From Schizophyllum amplum (Eukaryota > Basidiomycota > Agaricomycetes > Agaricales > Schizophyllaceae), in contig VDMD01000143.1 in the NCBI GenBank assembly GCA_007026445.1, forward strand, positions 1 to 56,155: DNA of 56,155 nt. Direction: 5' to 3'. This document shows, one piece after another, positions 23,816 through 36,036 of the stretch; the stretch's first letter is position 1, and every line of letters begins with the position of its first letter. The position numbers were made by a program, and so were the translations under genes. The notes beneath the pieces are model-generated. The model saw nothing but the letters and a program-made list of their open reading frames with translations. It did no database searches and was not told the origin of the DNA.

Positions 23816-24143
23816 TCAACACCTGCGTTTCCGTGAAGTGGCAGTCTGACACTCGGTGAGCAACAACATGACGGGGGGCAAATACTGTTGTTCTTTCTTG
23901 TAGCCATCGACTTGACCGTCTGCCGACTTGTACGAGCACTCGTGGCCTTCACCGTAGTGGTTGCTGCCGTCGCAGGCGTCGACTGGGAGGCGCCAGCGTC
24001 AGTTTGCGATACGGCGGACAGCCTTTCTCGAGCGAGCAGAAGGAGAGTTACTCACCGGGCTTGTCTGCGAGGGCGCGCGCCTGGCCCGCCATAAGGAAGA
24101 CAGCACCGAAGGTGGCAAAAGCAAGGTTAGACAGATTGAACAT
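23816..24143 (-). CDS. small secreted cysteine-rich protein
   Basis: Exon 1 (24143-24056) encodes a signal peptide (MFNLSNLAFATFGAVFLMAG, then QARA). A clean GTGAGT...CAG intron joins it to exon 2 (23982 down), which reads VDACDGSNHYGEGHECSYKS, then ADGQVDGY. Read straight through, the frame stops at 23818-23816, giving about 88 residues with four mature cysteines. A second frame downstream reads SDCHFTETQVLTCDPA and stop, matching the relic at 18.5 kb, so the 3' end may instead involve another small intron or an indel that I cannot resolve. Such proteins are common in basidiomycete secretomes and some act as effectors; no function can be assigned here. Confidence 0.6.
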
Positions 24144-25387
24144 TATGGTGAATGTGATGAGAGGTATGTGAAATGGGAGTTGTGTGAGAGGCCGAGGGAA
24201 GAGTTGGTGTTGTTGGGGAAAGGCCCTTCGTAGTTTCCCGGGTACTGAGAGCTAAAGAAAATCGAGGGCTATGCTGATCGACAGTACATGATTGTAATAG
24301 AGGTGGAGCATCCCGTTTGCAGGCAATAGGACGTGGGAGAAAATTGGTGGCGCGCGAGCGAAGGGGCCGCAAAAGCATGACATGTCCTTGGGGCAGGGTG
24401 TGCGTGACATTGGCATCCACTGGAGATCCGTTGACTTCATCTACTTAGAGGTGGAGAGCGTCGCTGCGCTGCGACTTCGAAAGTATCAAAGTCGTCGAAC
24501 ATTATTTAAAACTGTGTTGCAGGGTCTGTTTTGCGCGTTGAGTCGCTGATAGATTCATCAACCAGCATCGATGCAATTGGAGGTTTTGGAGCGGCTACAG
24601 CATACAGAAAACCTGGAGATTTGAGAGCCGGCGCAAAGCTCATACGTGTATGGAAGACGGAAGCAGGAGAAGGAGAACAAGCGTGAGAATTAACGAGTCA
24701 TGACACCAATATGTCAAAACAAGCCAAAACAACTGGCCTACTTACCTGCCACCCCACTGACCTGCGACCCGTCATCGCGCCGAACACAGACAGTCAATAA
24801 GTACTAGCTGATTAAGTGGGGTGGTCGTCAGTCAATACACTTCACAGGTCTCCCTGAGCACGTAGACTTGACGATGGCGCACGCCACGAATGATTATTAG
24901 AGATCCGTCCCCTGGACAATCCATTGCAAGCGATCTAAGTATTGGGTCTTTATACAACTGTGTAGACAGCGCTACTGAAGATGAGTACAGTGGACACTAG
25001 TGCAGGTGTTAGGGGGATCAATGGTGTATAACCTGTACAATTGACGTGAATACGCGACACCTGGCCAATCAATATAAGAGAAAAGTGTTCGGGACATTGA
25101 AAGCAAAAGCAACAAAATGGGGGGATGCGGTGGTACTGTAGGAGATACAAATGCAGTGGGTCGGATAATGATATGGTACCGTATAATGAAAACAATTCAA
25201 AGTAGACGCGACTAAGGTAGGCTAGATCTGAGCGGGGAGTAAGCAGCGCGCGAGCAGCCACAGACATAGACGACGCACGAAAGGGCAGCATAGAGGACCT
25301 GGTTCATATCATAAAAGAGTGTATGCCCCTGCCGGTGACGGCGGGACGAGTTGTGGCCTGCATGTTGGGGGACATGAAGTACGCCTC
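24144..25387. other. intergenic, nothing recognised
   Basis: This 1.2-kb stretch holds the promoter side of the small secreted-protein gene and the 3' side of the PUF gene. I see only short frames, no repeats above about 12 bp and no RNA gene. Confidence 0.45.
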
Positions 25388-28300
25388 TCACATCGCGTAG
25401 CCGCCGAAGGCGGAGCGCGCGTACGAGTCTCCGCCGAACGACGCCGCGAGCCCAGCGCTGCCGTACGAGCTAGGCGCGTTGAAGGACGAGAAGCCGCCGG
25501 ATGGCGAGTGCGACAGGTTGTGCGCGGAGCCGCCCTGGAGGACGTACGGGTCGATCGACTGCGGCGCCATGCCAAGCGGGGCGGCACCGCCAGCGAAGGG
25601 CGAGCCATACATCGCCGCCTGCGACACGTACATGTCGTTCAGCTGGTTCGTACGAATGCTCGGCGACATGTGACGGCCACCGCCGTTGCTCATGATCGCG
25701 ATGCTGGGCTGGCTGTGATACCCGCCAAACCCGTCGGCCTGCTCGCGCTGCAACTTGTTCTGAATGCGCTTGCCGTACGGCGTGTTCCGGATAAGCGGAA
25801 GGACAGGGCGGATGCCTTCGACGAGGAGCGCGCGCTGGCTGGGTTCGGCGTAGTCCAGTGCGGTCTGCACGCAATAGTTGCCGTACGAGTCGCGCAAGAG
25901 CTTCTCGAGGCGCGTCCTGTTGAGGAGCTCCTCAATCAACATCTTGCGCGTGTTGTGCTCGGCGACGCGGATGCACTAAAATAGGTGAGCTTGGCTCATA
26001 GGACTTATAAAGGGACACATACCTTCTCGATGACATTCGAGCTGAACTTCTGGACAGACAAAGCGCAGACGTTGCCCGCGAACTGCCGGATGACAGCGTC
26101 ACTGAACCGGTTGTCATTCAGGTCAAGGATATATTGAACAACCTGCAGAGCTATTAGTATATGCACTCGTGAACGACGACCGCCACAGCACACGTACATA
26201 GTTGCCATAGGGATCTTGGACGAGGGTAAGCGCGTTGTAGGTGATCTCGTTCACGAGCTGGACGCGCTGATGATCGGACGCATGGTCGATGCAGCGCTGC
26301 AACACGCAGCAGCCGTGGCGGTGGGTCGCGACCTCAACACAGTTGGCGGCAACGGCGTTGTATATGAACTAGGCAGTCAGTCAGTAAAGTGGCATGACAA
26401 GCTCAACACGCAAGCACATACCTGGTTATCCTCAGGTGCCAGCTTGTTCAAACACTTCTGGATGACATGGTTGCCGTTGAGGTCCTTGATCAAGACCACG
26501 ACGTGCATGCTCAGCGCCAGAATGATAGCGTGGATTTGATGGTTGTTGTACCGGCCGTCAGTCTATAACAACGTAAGCGCAAACATAGGTCGGTTATGGG
26601 AACTACTCGCCTGGCGGCGCGTTGACAGGAAGTCAATCATCTTCTGCACCGCACGGGTGCCGTGCATGTTGAGCGAGATGTTGACGAGCTCCTGTGCAAC
26701 AGACTCGCAGATGATGTTCCGCTGCTCGTCGGTCGAGTACTCCAGTAACTTCTGGCAGAGATAGTTGCCGAAGGGATCTACGGAAACATCAGTCAAGAAC
26801 TACTGAGTATACACGAGCAACTCACCGGTCATGAGATCCGCGAAGTGGCCGAACGTCTCACGGAAAATCATATCGCGGTGCTCAGGGAGACCCTCCTCAA
26901 GCTTCTTCTGCAGGTAGCGGCAGCCATGCTGGTCCTTGCACAGCGCAGGGATCTCGCCCTGCAGGTCCTCGAGACGAGTACCAGCGAAGCGGTTGACTGT
27001 CCCACGCCTATCAGAACACAACCTTCCCCGAGCCACCACGCCACTCACACTCACGATCCATGTCACCGCGCTTGTGCTTGGGCCCGTGCAGGCCGTTCAT
27101 CTTGTTGTCGAGCCCGGCGGGACCGCGACCCGGGATGCCCAGGCCGTAGCGCGCGCCGTTGTGGTGGTACAGCGCTGTGGAGCCCGTCGTCTCCGGCGAG
27201 CCATTGCTCCCGTCAAATCCGTACCCATAGCGGCCATCAATCCCGGATCCCAGGCCGTACGACGAGCTGATGCCGTACTGCTGCTGCGCGCACACCCAAG
27301 TCAGCGAACGCCTACCGCCGAAAGCCCGGCGAGAGATGACAAACCTGCAACGAGTCGTGTGGCAGCCCCGCGAAATTGAGGGCGCCGTTCTCGAATTGGC
27401 CAGGGCTCGCGCGCGAGAGCGAGGCCTGGAGGTCGCTGGGCGAAATGCCGGCCTCGTTGGAGCCTGCGCTGGCGAGCAGGCTGCTTAGCGTCTGCGCGTC
27501 CGTGAGCGGGGTCCCGGGCGTCTTGAGCAGGTGCGCTGCCGAGCTCGAGAGGCCGAGCGGCGTTGTCGGGACCGAGCGGGTTGTGCCACCGAGGCCCTCG
27601 AGCTTGCCAAGCCCATCCAAGAGGCTGGGCGGCGAGGCGCGACGCGAACCGAGGCCGACCATGGCAGACGGCTGGTGCTGAGCCATGAGCGGCGTGTTCG
27701 TCGCCGAGACGGATCCGGCGAGCTTGCTTATGGCGGACAGGTCGCTCGGGGATGAGGACAGGTTGATGTTCGCCGATGCGCGGCGATCGGAGCGGGCCGA
27801 GAGGCTCTCGCGGTTGGGAAAGGACGGCCATTCTGAGGGTTTCTCGCGTGCAGAGACGGGTTCCCCGCGGTGCGCGAGGTCCAGCGCTGCGGAGGCCTGC
27901 ACGCCAGTCAGCCTTGTGACCGAGGCAGAAAATAACCACGCACCTTGTTGTACGCCTTGTACTTGTCGTCGTCGGACGTGGGCAGGTGCATCATCGCGTC
28001 TGGGAGCACGTTAGCGTGCTGAAGGGTGGCGAGGGAGTGCCACGCACTGTGCATCTCCTGATCCAGCTGCTCGTCGAGCATCATGCCCGCGTTGTACGTG
28101 CTAGCGTAGCGCGCGCCCTCGTTCTCAAAGCGGTTACCCTTGAGCAGGATCGACGCTGAAACGGGCGGCGGAATGGGGGAACCCCTATTCGATCGCTCGC
28201 CAACCAGCGCGAGGTTCTGCAAGTGGCCCGCGAGCTCCTCGTCCTGGCTGCTCGCCGACGTGCGGCGACTTGCGGGCATGCTCTTGGCGCCGATGGTGCG

Positions 28301-28903
28301 CGCGTACCCGCCGTTGTTGCCGTTCGCAAGGTCCGGGGAGAGGTTGACGGTGCCGGACGCGTACGTGACAGACTTGCGCTTGTCCGCGGCGGAGCCAACG
28401 GCCTTGGAGAGGGACTCCGCATCAACTGAGAGGCGGCCGGGATTGCGCGTGTCGCCGTTGAGGACGGCGTTGACGCGCGGCGGCGTGGTGGGCGCGGAGA
28501 CGGCTACGGGCTGGAAGCCGTTCGCAGCGTTGGGGTCGAAGGGGATCTTGAGGAGCTCTTGGGCCTGCTGCTGCTCAAGCACACGCATGTGGTCCTCGAA
28601 AATCTTGCGCTGCATGAGGCGTTGGCGCTCATGTTCCTGGCGTTTAAGCTCGACGCGCTGCAGAATGGCGTCAGTAGGCGCTGCGTGCGGGGGCGCAGGG
28701 ACGCACAGCAGATATATCAGACATATTAGTCCCCAGCCGCGCCGTCTGCCCCGCATGAGCGCTTGGTATGCGATCAAAAGAAGCGCGGTACGTACAGAAT
28801 CGGCGAGGTCAAGGAAAGCGGGTGGGCTCTCCTTCCTCTCTTCGACGGGGGAGTGATTATCAGTAGGTGTAGAAGTTATATGGTGCTCCAGAGGAATATT
28901 CAT
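25388..28903 (-). CDS. Pumilio/PUF-family RNA-binding protein
   Basis: Ten exons (28903-28792, 28680-27944, 27896-27345, 27283-27055, 26996-26826, 26777-26611, 26562-26422, 26368-26198, 26142-26023, 25975-25388) give 995 residues. The first 540 residues are low-complexity Ser/Pro/Asn sequence with one charged helix (VELKRQEHERQRLMQRKIFE). The Pumilio homology domain follows, with eight repeats: CRYLQKKL, GNYLCQKLLEY, TRAVQKMIDFL, NGNHVIQKCL, HGCCVLQRCI, YGNYVVQYIL, FSSNVIEKCI and YGNYCVQTAL. PUF proteins bind UGUR motifs in mRNA 3'-UTRs and repress translation or promote decay. Exon 6 ends at a GC donor (GCGAGT). The exon 1 donor was chosen by phase over a nearby GTACGT. A Gly/Ser/Tyr-rich tail closes the protein. 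Confidence 0.93.
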
Positions 28904-31274
28904 GTTGGTGTTGAGTAAAAGTAGACGCCGGTAGAGGTTCCAGGGCGGTGAATGACAGAGGACAAAGCGAGGGCGACGAAGGAAGAGGAATGGCTAATGG
29001 CACAAGGTGATCCTGGGTAAGTGGTCAGCAGGCAATCAGTGCAGCTCGCGGACGACGCACCAGCAGAGGTTTTGAGCCCGTCTCGGTCGACTGACTGACT
29101 GTTGTTACAAGCGGCCGGCAGCTGCGGTGGTCGTCGTGGTAAGCGCGTCGGGAACGTCTGAGACGATGAGCACGCACCCTTTTATGCTCCCGAATTCAGC
29201 GAAGAAGGAGGAGCGACTTGAGACTGGTTGGTACGCTATATATTTTGGTGGAAGCAAAGGACCACGCTGCCTCTTATCGGCAAAAGCCTGCGTGTTTGAA
29301 CTCCGCCTTGCCGAATGGAAATTGGGACCCTGACTTTCTCCTTTTTCCTCACAAATCACAGAAAATCCGGCCAGGTGTCTGATGGGTGCTCGTCGACGGC
29401 GAACTCGACAACGTGCCCGTGATCAACGCGGCGCGACCTCGCGCACTTTTGCGCCAAAGCCCATTGCTTTTTTGTCTCATTTCACCGCCGTACATCGCAC
29501 TGGGCGTGTGCGCATACGCTCACAAAGCACCGCGGGGCCTCACAGAAAGCAGTTTGTGCTTGCATGTCTCACCCTCACAACACCCTCGCGAAAGCGTGCC
29601 CGGCAGCGAGGCAGGCCGCGCCCCGCGGACCGGGGTCCTTTCGTGTTTTCCTACGTTTTTTGTGTGACTTGTTTTCAGGAGGCTGGCCACCGCAGCTTTG
29701 CTGACAAATTGGGGGCGCGCTTCGGCCTGACGGTCGGGAGGGGGCAGGCGCAGGCGACCCTGTGGCGACTGACTGACGCACCCATCAACGTTCACGGTGA
29801 TCTCGTAACGAAGGGCATGTTCCAGATCTCACGCTGCAGCGGGCGGACAATAATCCCGCCGCCAGGACCGCGCTCCCACGGTTCGTTTTCGTAGGCGCAC
29901 GCGTGCACTGCGAAGGATGTCATTGTTGCGCGCTTGCAGCCAAAAGACGCATAAAAATCCGCCCTTTTGGCGGAACCTTCGGGTGAGTCACACCAATCTT
30001 CCACTTGCCGACGTCGTTATGCTGAACAAAGGGAACGGAACCTTTGCAGCTGGTTTGATTCCGGTGGGGCAGGATAATTGAGAACATACACGTGTCTCTG
30101 CGCGTCACTGTCTCCTCCTGTTGTTGTCACCATCTCCTCCTGTTCGGATTGTGACTATCTCATCGTGTCACTATCTCCCTGTCGGTCTGTCACCATCCTT
30201 TGTCCGTCTGATCGTGTCGGTCGGGGCCGACGAGCGGCGGGACTCAGGCAGGAGTTCGACTTTGCTGCAACTTCACACTTCTGTTCCGTCTCTGGACCCC
30301 TCCGTTAGCCTCCAGACTTCCAGTCTCGCGGAGTCGCGCCGGTTCCGAGCCTCACGCGCACGTTGATTTTCATGGAAGACTCGCGTTTCTCATTCGTCCG
30401 CCCTTCTCGTGTTTATCACCTGGGTCGCAGATGTATGCCCTCCTTACATCTCTTTACGGCAAAAGTTGCAAGGTTGCGTCTCGTACACGCGGACGGTGAT
30501 GGTCCCAGCTGCCGATGTTCATGAATTCTGAGCAGGCAGCCAAGCTTTCAAGCTCGCAAGTCGCTGATTTCCCATGAAATATCGCTGTTTCGAATCAGAA
30601 ACGGCGCTGAAGAAGCTTGCCATGCTCTCGTCTAGCTCTCCGTGCTTGCGTCTTCACTCAAGTGACATGACGTGCATGACCTTAAGCGAGTCCGGACTCG
30701 TATCCCCCGACCTGTGCAAAACTACCCAAAGGAGGAGATGCCTAGATGGTACATATTGCTTTGCTGTATTTGCTCATGAGAACGACATCAACGCATCAGA
30801 GAACAAGAATGTTGTGTGAAGTCGAACAATAGCTTCCTGAAGGGGATACAGTTCCCACCCGTGCGGCCAAACACGTTTCTTCACTTCCACTGCCATGTTC
30901 TGAATTCAGAGGCTAACATCGCTTTTCTAATCACAATCATGTCGTCCTCGGACAAGTTCTTACCTGCACTGCTCGTCTCTACAGACACTGGCCGTTGATG
31001 AAGTCCTGAAGGCCCAGTGATACCTCTGCGCAGCCTTGGGCGCTCGTGACACCTGCCAGCTGGCGGTACCTATGGGCGCCAATCAACATCGCCACTTTGT
31101 CGCCGCACGCCGCCCGCGTCGGACGATTTCTCTCTCTCGGACGCTCACGCTCGTCAACGCACTCAGTGCATGCGACTGGGAGGCTGAGGTCTAATTTACG
31201 CGCTGAGGACCGCTCATCTGGCAAAGGAATCACGACGCTCATCTGCAGAGGGAGATCAGAACATCTGCAGCATC
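28904..31274. other. 2.4-kb divergent intergenic region
   Basis: This is the shared upstream region of the PUF gene (-) and the kinase gene (+). Frames of up to 170 residues are present but are Arg/Ser-rich shadows without a domain. A pyrimidine-rich imperfect repeat lies at 30104-30204. I found no small conserved gene by reading both strands for split exons. Confidence 0.45.
30104..30204. repeat. imperfect GTCACYATCTCC repeat
   Basis: About five degenerate units (gtcactgtctcctcctg, gtcaccatctcctcctg, gtgactatctcatc, gtcactatctccctg, gtcaccatccttt) run head to tail with 14-25 nt spacing. It looks like a decaying minisatellite or CT-rich promoter element. Confidence 0.5.
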
Positions 31275-33831
31275 ATGGAGGTCGCAGCAGCCGATAACGA
31301 GCGCGGTTCCCTCAGAGCGGTCCCTCCGACTGGCAAAACATGGGCCGCGCTCCTGCAATTCCCCACTACTGTGCTGCGCACTGTGGTAGTGGGCAAGCCT
31401 ACGGTAACGGCCAGGGAAGAGGCTAGCTCGGATCGCGTCACGCCCATCCCACCACTTTTCGGTACTTCTCCGATCGCGTCTCCCCTTCACGCAGTCGCAA
31501 CCCTTCAAGCCTCACCGCTGACTCCCGCTGCAACGATCGCGTCTCCCCCGCCCGCGAAGAGGAAGGGGAACGACAGGATATTGCCCTTGAATACCGGCGC
31601 GCGCCTCTCCTTCGGCCAGATCCTCGACCTCCACACTACCTGCGCCTCCCCCACTGATGTCGCCCGCATCGAGCTCACGTCTCGCGACCCTTCCCCTTCG
31701 CCCCCCTTACATTCCTCACATCCCTCGCATCCCTGGATTGCCACGGAGCCCGCCACGCCGGAACGCTTCCGCCGCACCCCCCACATCACGGCGTCCCTCC
31801 GCCTGCATCGCAGCCGCACATCCTTCGCCGACGTCACCGCGCACGTCACGGACATCAGCGAGTGGGCGTGCAGCGGGGGCGGGTACTGCGACGTGCACAC
31901 AGGCGTGCTCGCTGGCGTCGGGCCCGTCGCACTCAAGAAGTTGCGCATGTTGTCGGACGCGGCGCATGCGGAGAAGGTGCGATTATTTCGAGCCCGTTTA
32001 GATCGCATATAAAGCTCAAAGCTTGGAGGGCTTGGAGGGTGACCGAGGACAACGACGCTGACCCCTCGCGCAGCGCTTCCGACATGAGGCACATACCTGG
32101 TGCCGCCTGGATCACCGCCATGTATTGCCGTTCCTCGGTATCTGCGTTGACGGACCCACGCTCTACATGTGTAGTCCGTGGCAGGAACGCGGGGACCTCC
32201 CGCATTACCTGAAGGCGCGCCCGGATGTTGACCGCCTCGCCTTGGTACGTGACTATTGGTGATGATGCCGGCCGAACTTGATAAGGCCTTCGCTCAATCT
32301 GCGTTCACTAATCTACTCCCCGTAGATCACCCAGACGGCGGACGCGCTGCACTATCTACACGAGAATAGTATCATTCATGGGGACATCAAAGGCGTGGGT
32401 GCCCCGTCTCGTGCTGTCGTTGGCCATGATCTGATGTTCATGATGTTGGGCAGAACAACGTGCTCATCTCATCCACCGGCGAAGCACTGCTCTGCGATTT
32501 CGGTCTCTCGATGGTCCTGTCCGAAATCGCGGTGCTTTCTGGTCTGCCCTCTGACATGAACGGTGTCGGCACCGGCCGCTATATGGCCCCCGAGCTCTTT
32601 GCGGGGGAGGACGATGTGGCGAAGAGTTTTTCGGCGGATATCTTTGCTTTTGGAATGCTAATTTCTGAGGTAAGTGTGTACCGGCCGTTCGAAATCAAAG
32701 ATCCTCATGTTTGTTTTTCGATTTAGATCATCACCGGCCACCTACCTTTGCACTACCTACGGCACGAGGCTGCCGTGCTCTTTGGGATTGCTCAAGGCAA
32801 GCGACCATGGCGACCCCTCGCGTGGCGTGATACGCACGAGGAAGTACTCTGGCTACTGGCGGAGCGGTGCTGGGATGCCGATCCTGAAAAGCGCCCCACT
32901 AGTGCTGACTTACGCGCATTCCTTCGTTGGTACGCGCCGGTCAGTCGTGGAGAGGAGGTACGCTGTTTCGCGTCGGCCGGTCAGACACGGCGCTGACAGC
33001 AAGTTAGTCCGACGAAGAGGAACCAATGTTATGGGCGCGCATCGGCCCCCATGTGCGCGAGAAGACACGATGCGCGCCACTGCCAATAAATGCGGAGCGC
33101 AGACCACCGCAGCGCACTGCAACTTCACAGTCCGAAAATCACCTTCGGGCAACGCTGGCAAGGGACATAAGCTCAACACGGATTCAACGCATGCTCATGA
33201 GCTTGATCATACTCGACTTGCTGATCGCTCTTCTCGCTGTAGTTCAGGTTAGCCCACTTCCTTGCTCCATCTGGCCTGCATACACTAATTACGTCGGCAA
33301 ACAGGCCATCATCGCGGGCTTGGTCTACTCACGCGGCTCGCCATACCGCCAAAGCGACGCCGTTTGGCCCCTCACGCTCACCGCCTCCATATGGACGACT
33401 TTCACGTACATTCCACTATGTACCTTCCAAATTCTTGCCCTCGTCTTCCTCCGTGAAAAAAGCCACTTTTCACCCTCCAGGCTCTTCGCCCCGCTCCGTC
33501 TTTCGACGTTGTATACTCCGCGGACGCGGGTAGGGTATGCAGTCGTCGCGTGTGCGCTGTTCGCCACGGAGGCTGGCCTGATGCGCGCCGATGAGAAGGG
33601 GAGGGTCGGCGGAGAAGATGTGTTTCCTGTGGTGCACGAAGGTTCGTTCGACGAAGTGAAATGCGTCCTCATGTCGGATGGCTTACGACACATACAGCAC
33701 TCGCCTGGTTGCTCGCCGCGCTGGCGGGTGGGGATGGCGCCTACCAGGCGCTTCGCGTCTGGGGTGTAATTACGAATGTGCCGACCTCGACAGAGTCTGC
33801 TTTGTCACACAGCTACGTACTGAGCGCGTAG
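31275..33831 (+). CDS. Ser/Thr-type protein kinase with predicted multi-TM C-terminus
   Basis: The proposed model has eight exons (31275-31976, 32074-32244, 32326-32394, 32454-32669, 32727-32957, 33008-33247, 33305-33641, 33698-33831), 699 residues. The kinase part is clear: ALKKLRM (ATP-binding Lys), HGDIKGNNVL (catalytic loop, near residue 308), CDFGLS (near 328), GTGRYMAPELF (near 356) and CWDADPEKRPT. It resembles TKL-like fungal kinases. The N-terminal 230 residues are Pro/Ser/Thr-rich. After the kinase, exons 6-8 encode hydrophobic segments (LIILDLLIALLAVVQ, VWPLTLTASIWTTFTYIPLC, VGYAVVACALFATEAGLM, ALAWLLAALAGG). Phase is continuous through every junction. The tail could instead be a separate gene starting at 33026; if so, the kinase would end at 32996. 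Confidence 0.75.
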
Positions 33832-34324
33832 TTCCTGCGCGCTTTGTCTGTAAGCCTTCCTGGCCTACGAATATCAGACGTCTGCGGTAGACATTGGCGT
33901 CTAGTCACCCCGGGCGTCATGTCGCTATAAACGACCTCTTGTACGCATATGTACCATTTCCCGCCCTCGGTTGTCGTACATAACACCTGTCATTTTGCAT
34001 TCGCACATCTTACTGGCTAAGGCGTATCGTCTAGATTTAAGACGATGAACTCAGACAAGAGTCGCGTTCAGCGCCGCCACCGATGCATGCGCGTGCAAGT
34101 CCGATAACTACCATTGAAAATCACAGCTAGTCTACAGTACCCAAAGTCCTTGCTATATGGCTCAGTAAGTGTTATACAGTATGTTCCCCGCCTAGGGAAG
34201 CAGAGCATTACGTGCACCCGTTCGCCTTGGAGCGCGGCGCTCTTCCTAACGACATGCGCTACCTGGATACGATCAAGAACGCGCTCGCAACGCCACCGCT
34301 GGCCCCAGAACCAAAATGAAGCCC
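33832..34324. other. convergent 3' intergenic region
   Basis: About 490 nt lie between the kinase gene and the convergent 7TM-like gene. No coding or repeat signal is recognised. Confidence 0.5.
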
Positions 34325-35842
34325 CTAATCGATCCGTAGCGTTCCTTCCCTGGACACAGACCCCTTCCCTGATGACGGCGCCGGCGCAAACTCGAGCCCG
34401 GCGTTTTTGACCTGCAATTCTGTCTCCCCGCTGCGCACGCGATCCGGATCCGCGTCCCAGCTCTCGGGCGTCTGCCAGTCGCTGGTGCGGAAGCGCACGT
34501 TTGCGACGGTGCTTCGGGAATGTACACCGGCGGGCGTAGAGCGTGAGCCCCAGGCGTCGCTGTCGCTGATGGTGGCGAGACGGAGTGAGAGGAGAGTGAA
34601 GTTGATGCCTGTGAAGCGGATGGCAGGGAATAAGACAACGGGCAGGAAGGAAGGATGATGAGCGATGCCCTCGTGGGGATACAAGATGATCGCGCACCTA
34701 TGGTCGGGGTGATGCATGCCTGGAAGACTTCCCTGTAAGTGTGTCAGTGCGCGAGACAATTTGTTGTAACCTCTGGACTCACGCCACGTCATTCTGCGTA
34801 TGTAGGTCAGTAAACAATGATATCGATGTAGAAGGTCAAGACGTACCCCAGCGAAGTAGAATATGACAAGGAGGAGGATGGCCAGCAGGTACAAGGCAGC
34901 GCTCTCTATGATGAGTCGCGCGACGGTGAGCATACTCGAGAACGAGTGCGTCGTACTGGTATCGATGGACAGTGCGGATAAGCGGTAATGCTGCTTCATA
35001 ATTTTATAAAGAATGAGGCCGGTCGTCATAAGGTTTTGCGCGAGGCTGAGAGGGAATATGGTATCGGCAAGAGCTATCGCCGTAACCGGATCCTTGACGG
35101 CCCCCGTGTAGGTCACAGCGGTGATGACTGTGTACTAGTCAGCGAAGAGTGAGATACACGCGAGAAGCAAGTTACTGATGCTGGCCAGGACGAGGAGAGC
35201 CGGAATGATTATGCTGATGAATTTCTTGTTGAAAATGAACCAACAGCGATAGATCTGCAGCGGAGCAAGATCCATCAGAGTAGGTGGCAGAGGCAACGGA
35301 TTACGCACTATAAGGATATCACCAAGCCACGTTTGAACGCCGGTCAGGACGTAGTACGTGAGGATTTCGCCATGCGAAAAGTCCAGCCAGTATGTCTCCG
35401 CCTCGATCGAATCGAGCACGACAAAAGTGTTGATAAAACGAACGAGATTGAGAACTATGTGGGAGATGAAAGTCAGCGTCATGGAAAAGAAGAGAGGTGT
35501 GCAGGACATGCTGGTGTGTATGGTAGATAAGACGAACAACGTGATGCTCGCAAACGTGAATACCTGCGCATTTATCAGTCGTAGGAGTCTATCAGAAGGT
35601 GGAGACTCACTGTGGCTGCGGTGGTCTTTAGCGATCCCCTGCGTCTGAGCAGATACATGCACTCAATGAAGAGGCATACATGCACGCCTGTAAAGGTAAG
35701 GATATGCTTGTTGGTTAGCTCCTGGCGCACTCACCATAAAGAAGTGTCTGTTGGATCATGGATCAGCTTCGTCGCATTCTACTGAGATTACAGGACGTAC
35801 TTCGACCCATGTCGCGACCGCACGTACAGTGCCCAATGCCAT
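34325..35842 (-). CDS. basidiomycete seven-TM-like membrane protein
   Basis: Nine exons (35842-35801, 35747-35735, 35687-35611, 35563-35309, 35254-35176, 35127-34847, 34793-34783, 34732-34698, 34608-34325) give 358 residues with continuous phase. The hydrophobic segments include TWVETLLYGVHVCLFIECMY, FTFASITLFVLSTIH, GEILTYYVLTGVQTWLGDIL, IIIPALLVLASI and LIIESAALYLLAILLLVIFY. The motif GDILIIYRCWFIF after TM3 is typical of the large basidiomycete family of unknown-function 7TM proteins. The C-terminus is cytoplasmic and polar. Exons 2 and 7 are only 13 and 11 nt. The start ATG directly precedes TM1, so a short upstream exon cannot be excluded. Function is unknown; a receptor role is only a guess from topology. 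Confidence 0.8.
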
Positions 35843-36036
35843 ACAACCAGGCGCACCTCCACCAGTGTCGTGTGCGCTATCTACCAGGCGCTATACTCTG
35901 AACAGTTTTTGTGCGAGTCGACCAGCTCAGTGTGTCCAGATGGGGGGAGGAAGGGGGAGGAGAATGTGAACACATACCGATCCCGCTATTTTCATTAAGA
36001 GAGACAGGGACGAAGGACGCATTTGCGATTCGGACC

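Noticed and set aside
28681..28791. In-frame hydrophobic segment near the N-terminus of the PUF protein as a membrane anchor
   Set aside because: It is bounded by GT and AG and removing it keeps phase; PUF proteins are soluble, so it is better read as an intron.
29382..29894. 170-residue Arg-rich frame in the PUF-kinase gap
   Set aside because: Low-complexity basic composition, no splice or family support, and overlapping frames of similar quality on both strands.
31505..32092. 195-residue minus frame opposite the kinase N-terminus
   Set aside because: Antisense shadow of GC-rich Pro/Ser coding sequence.
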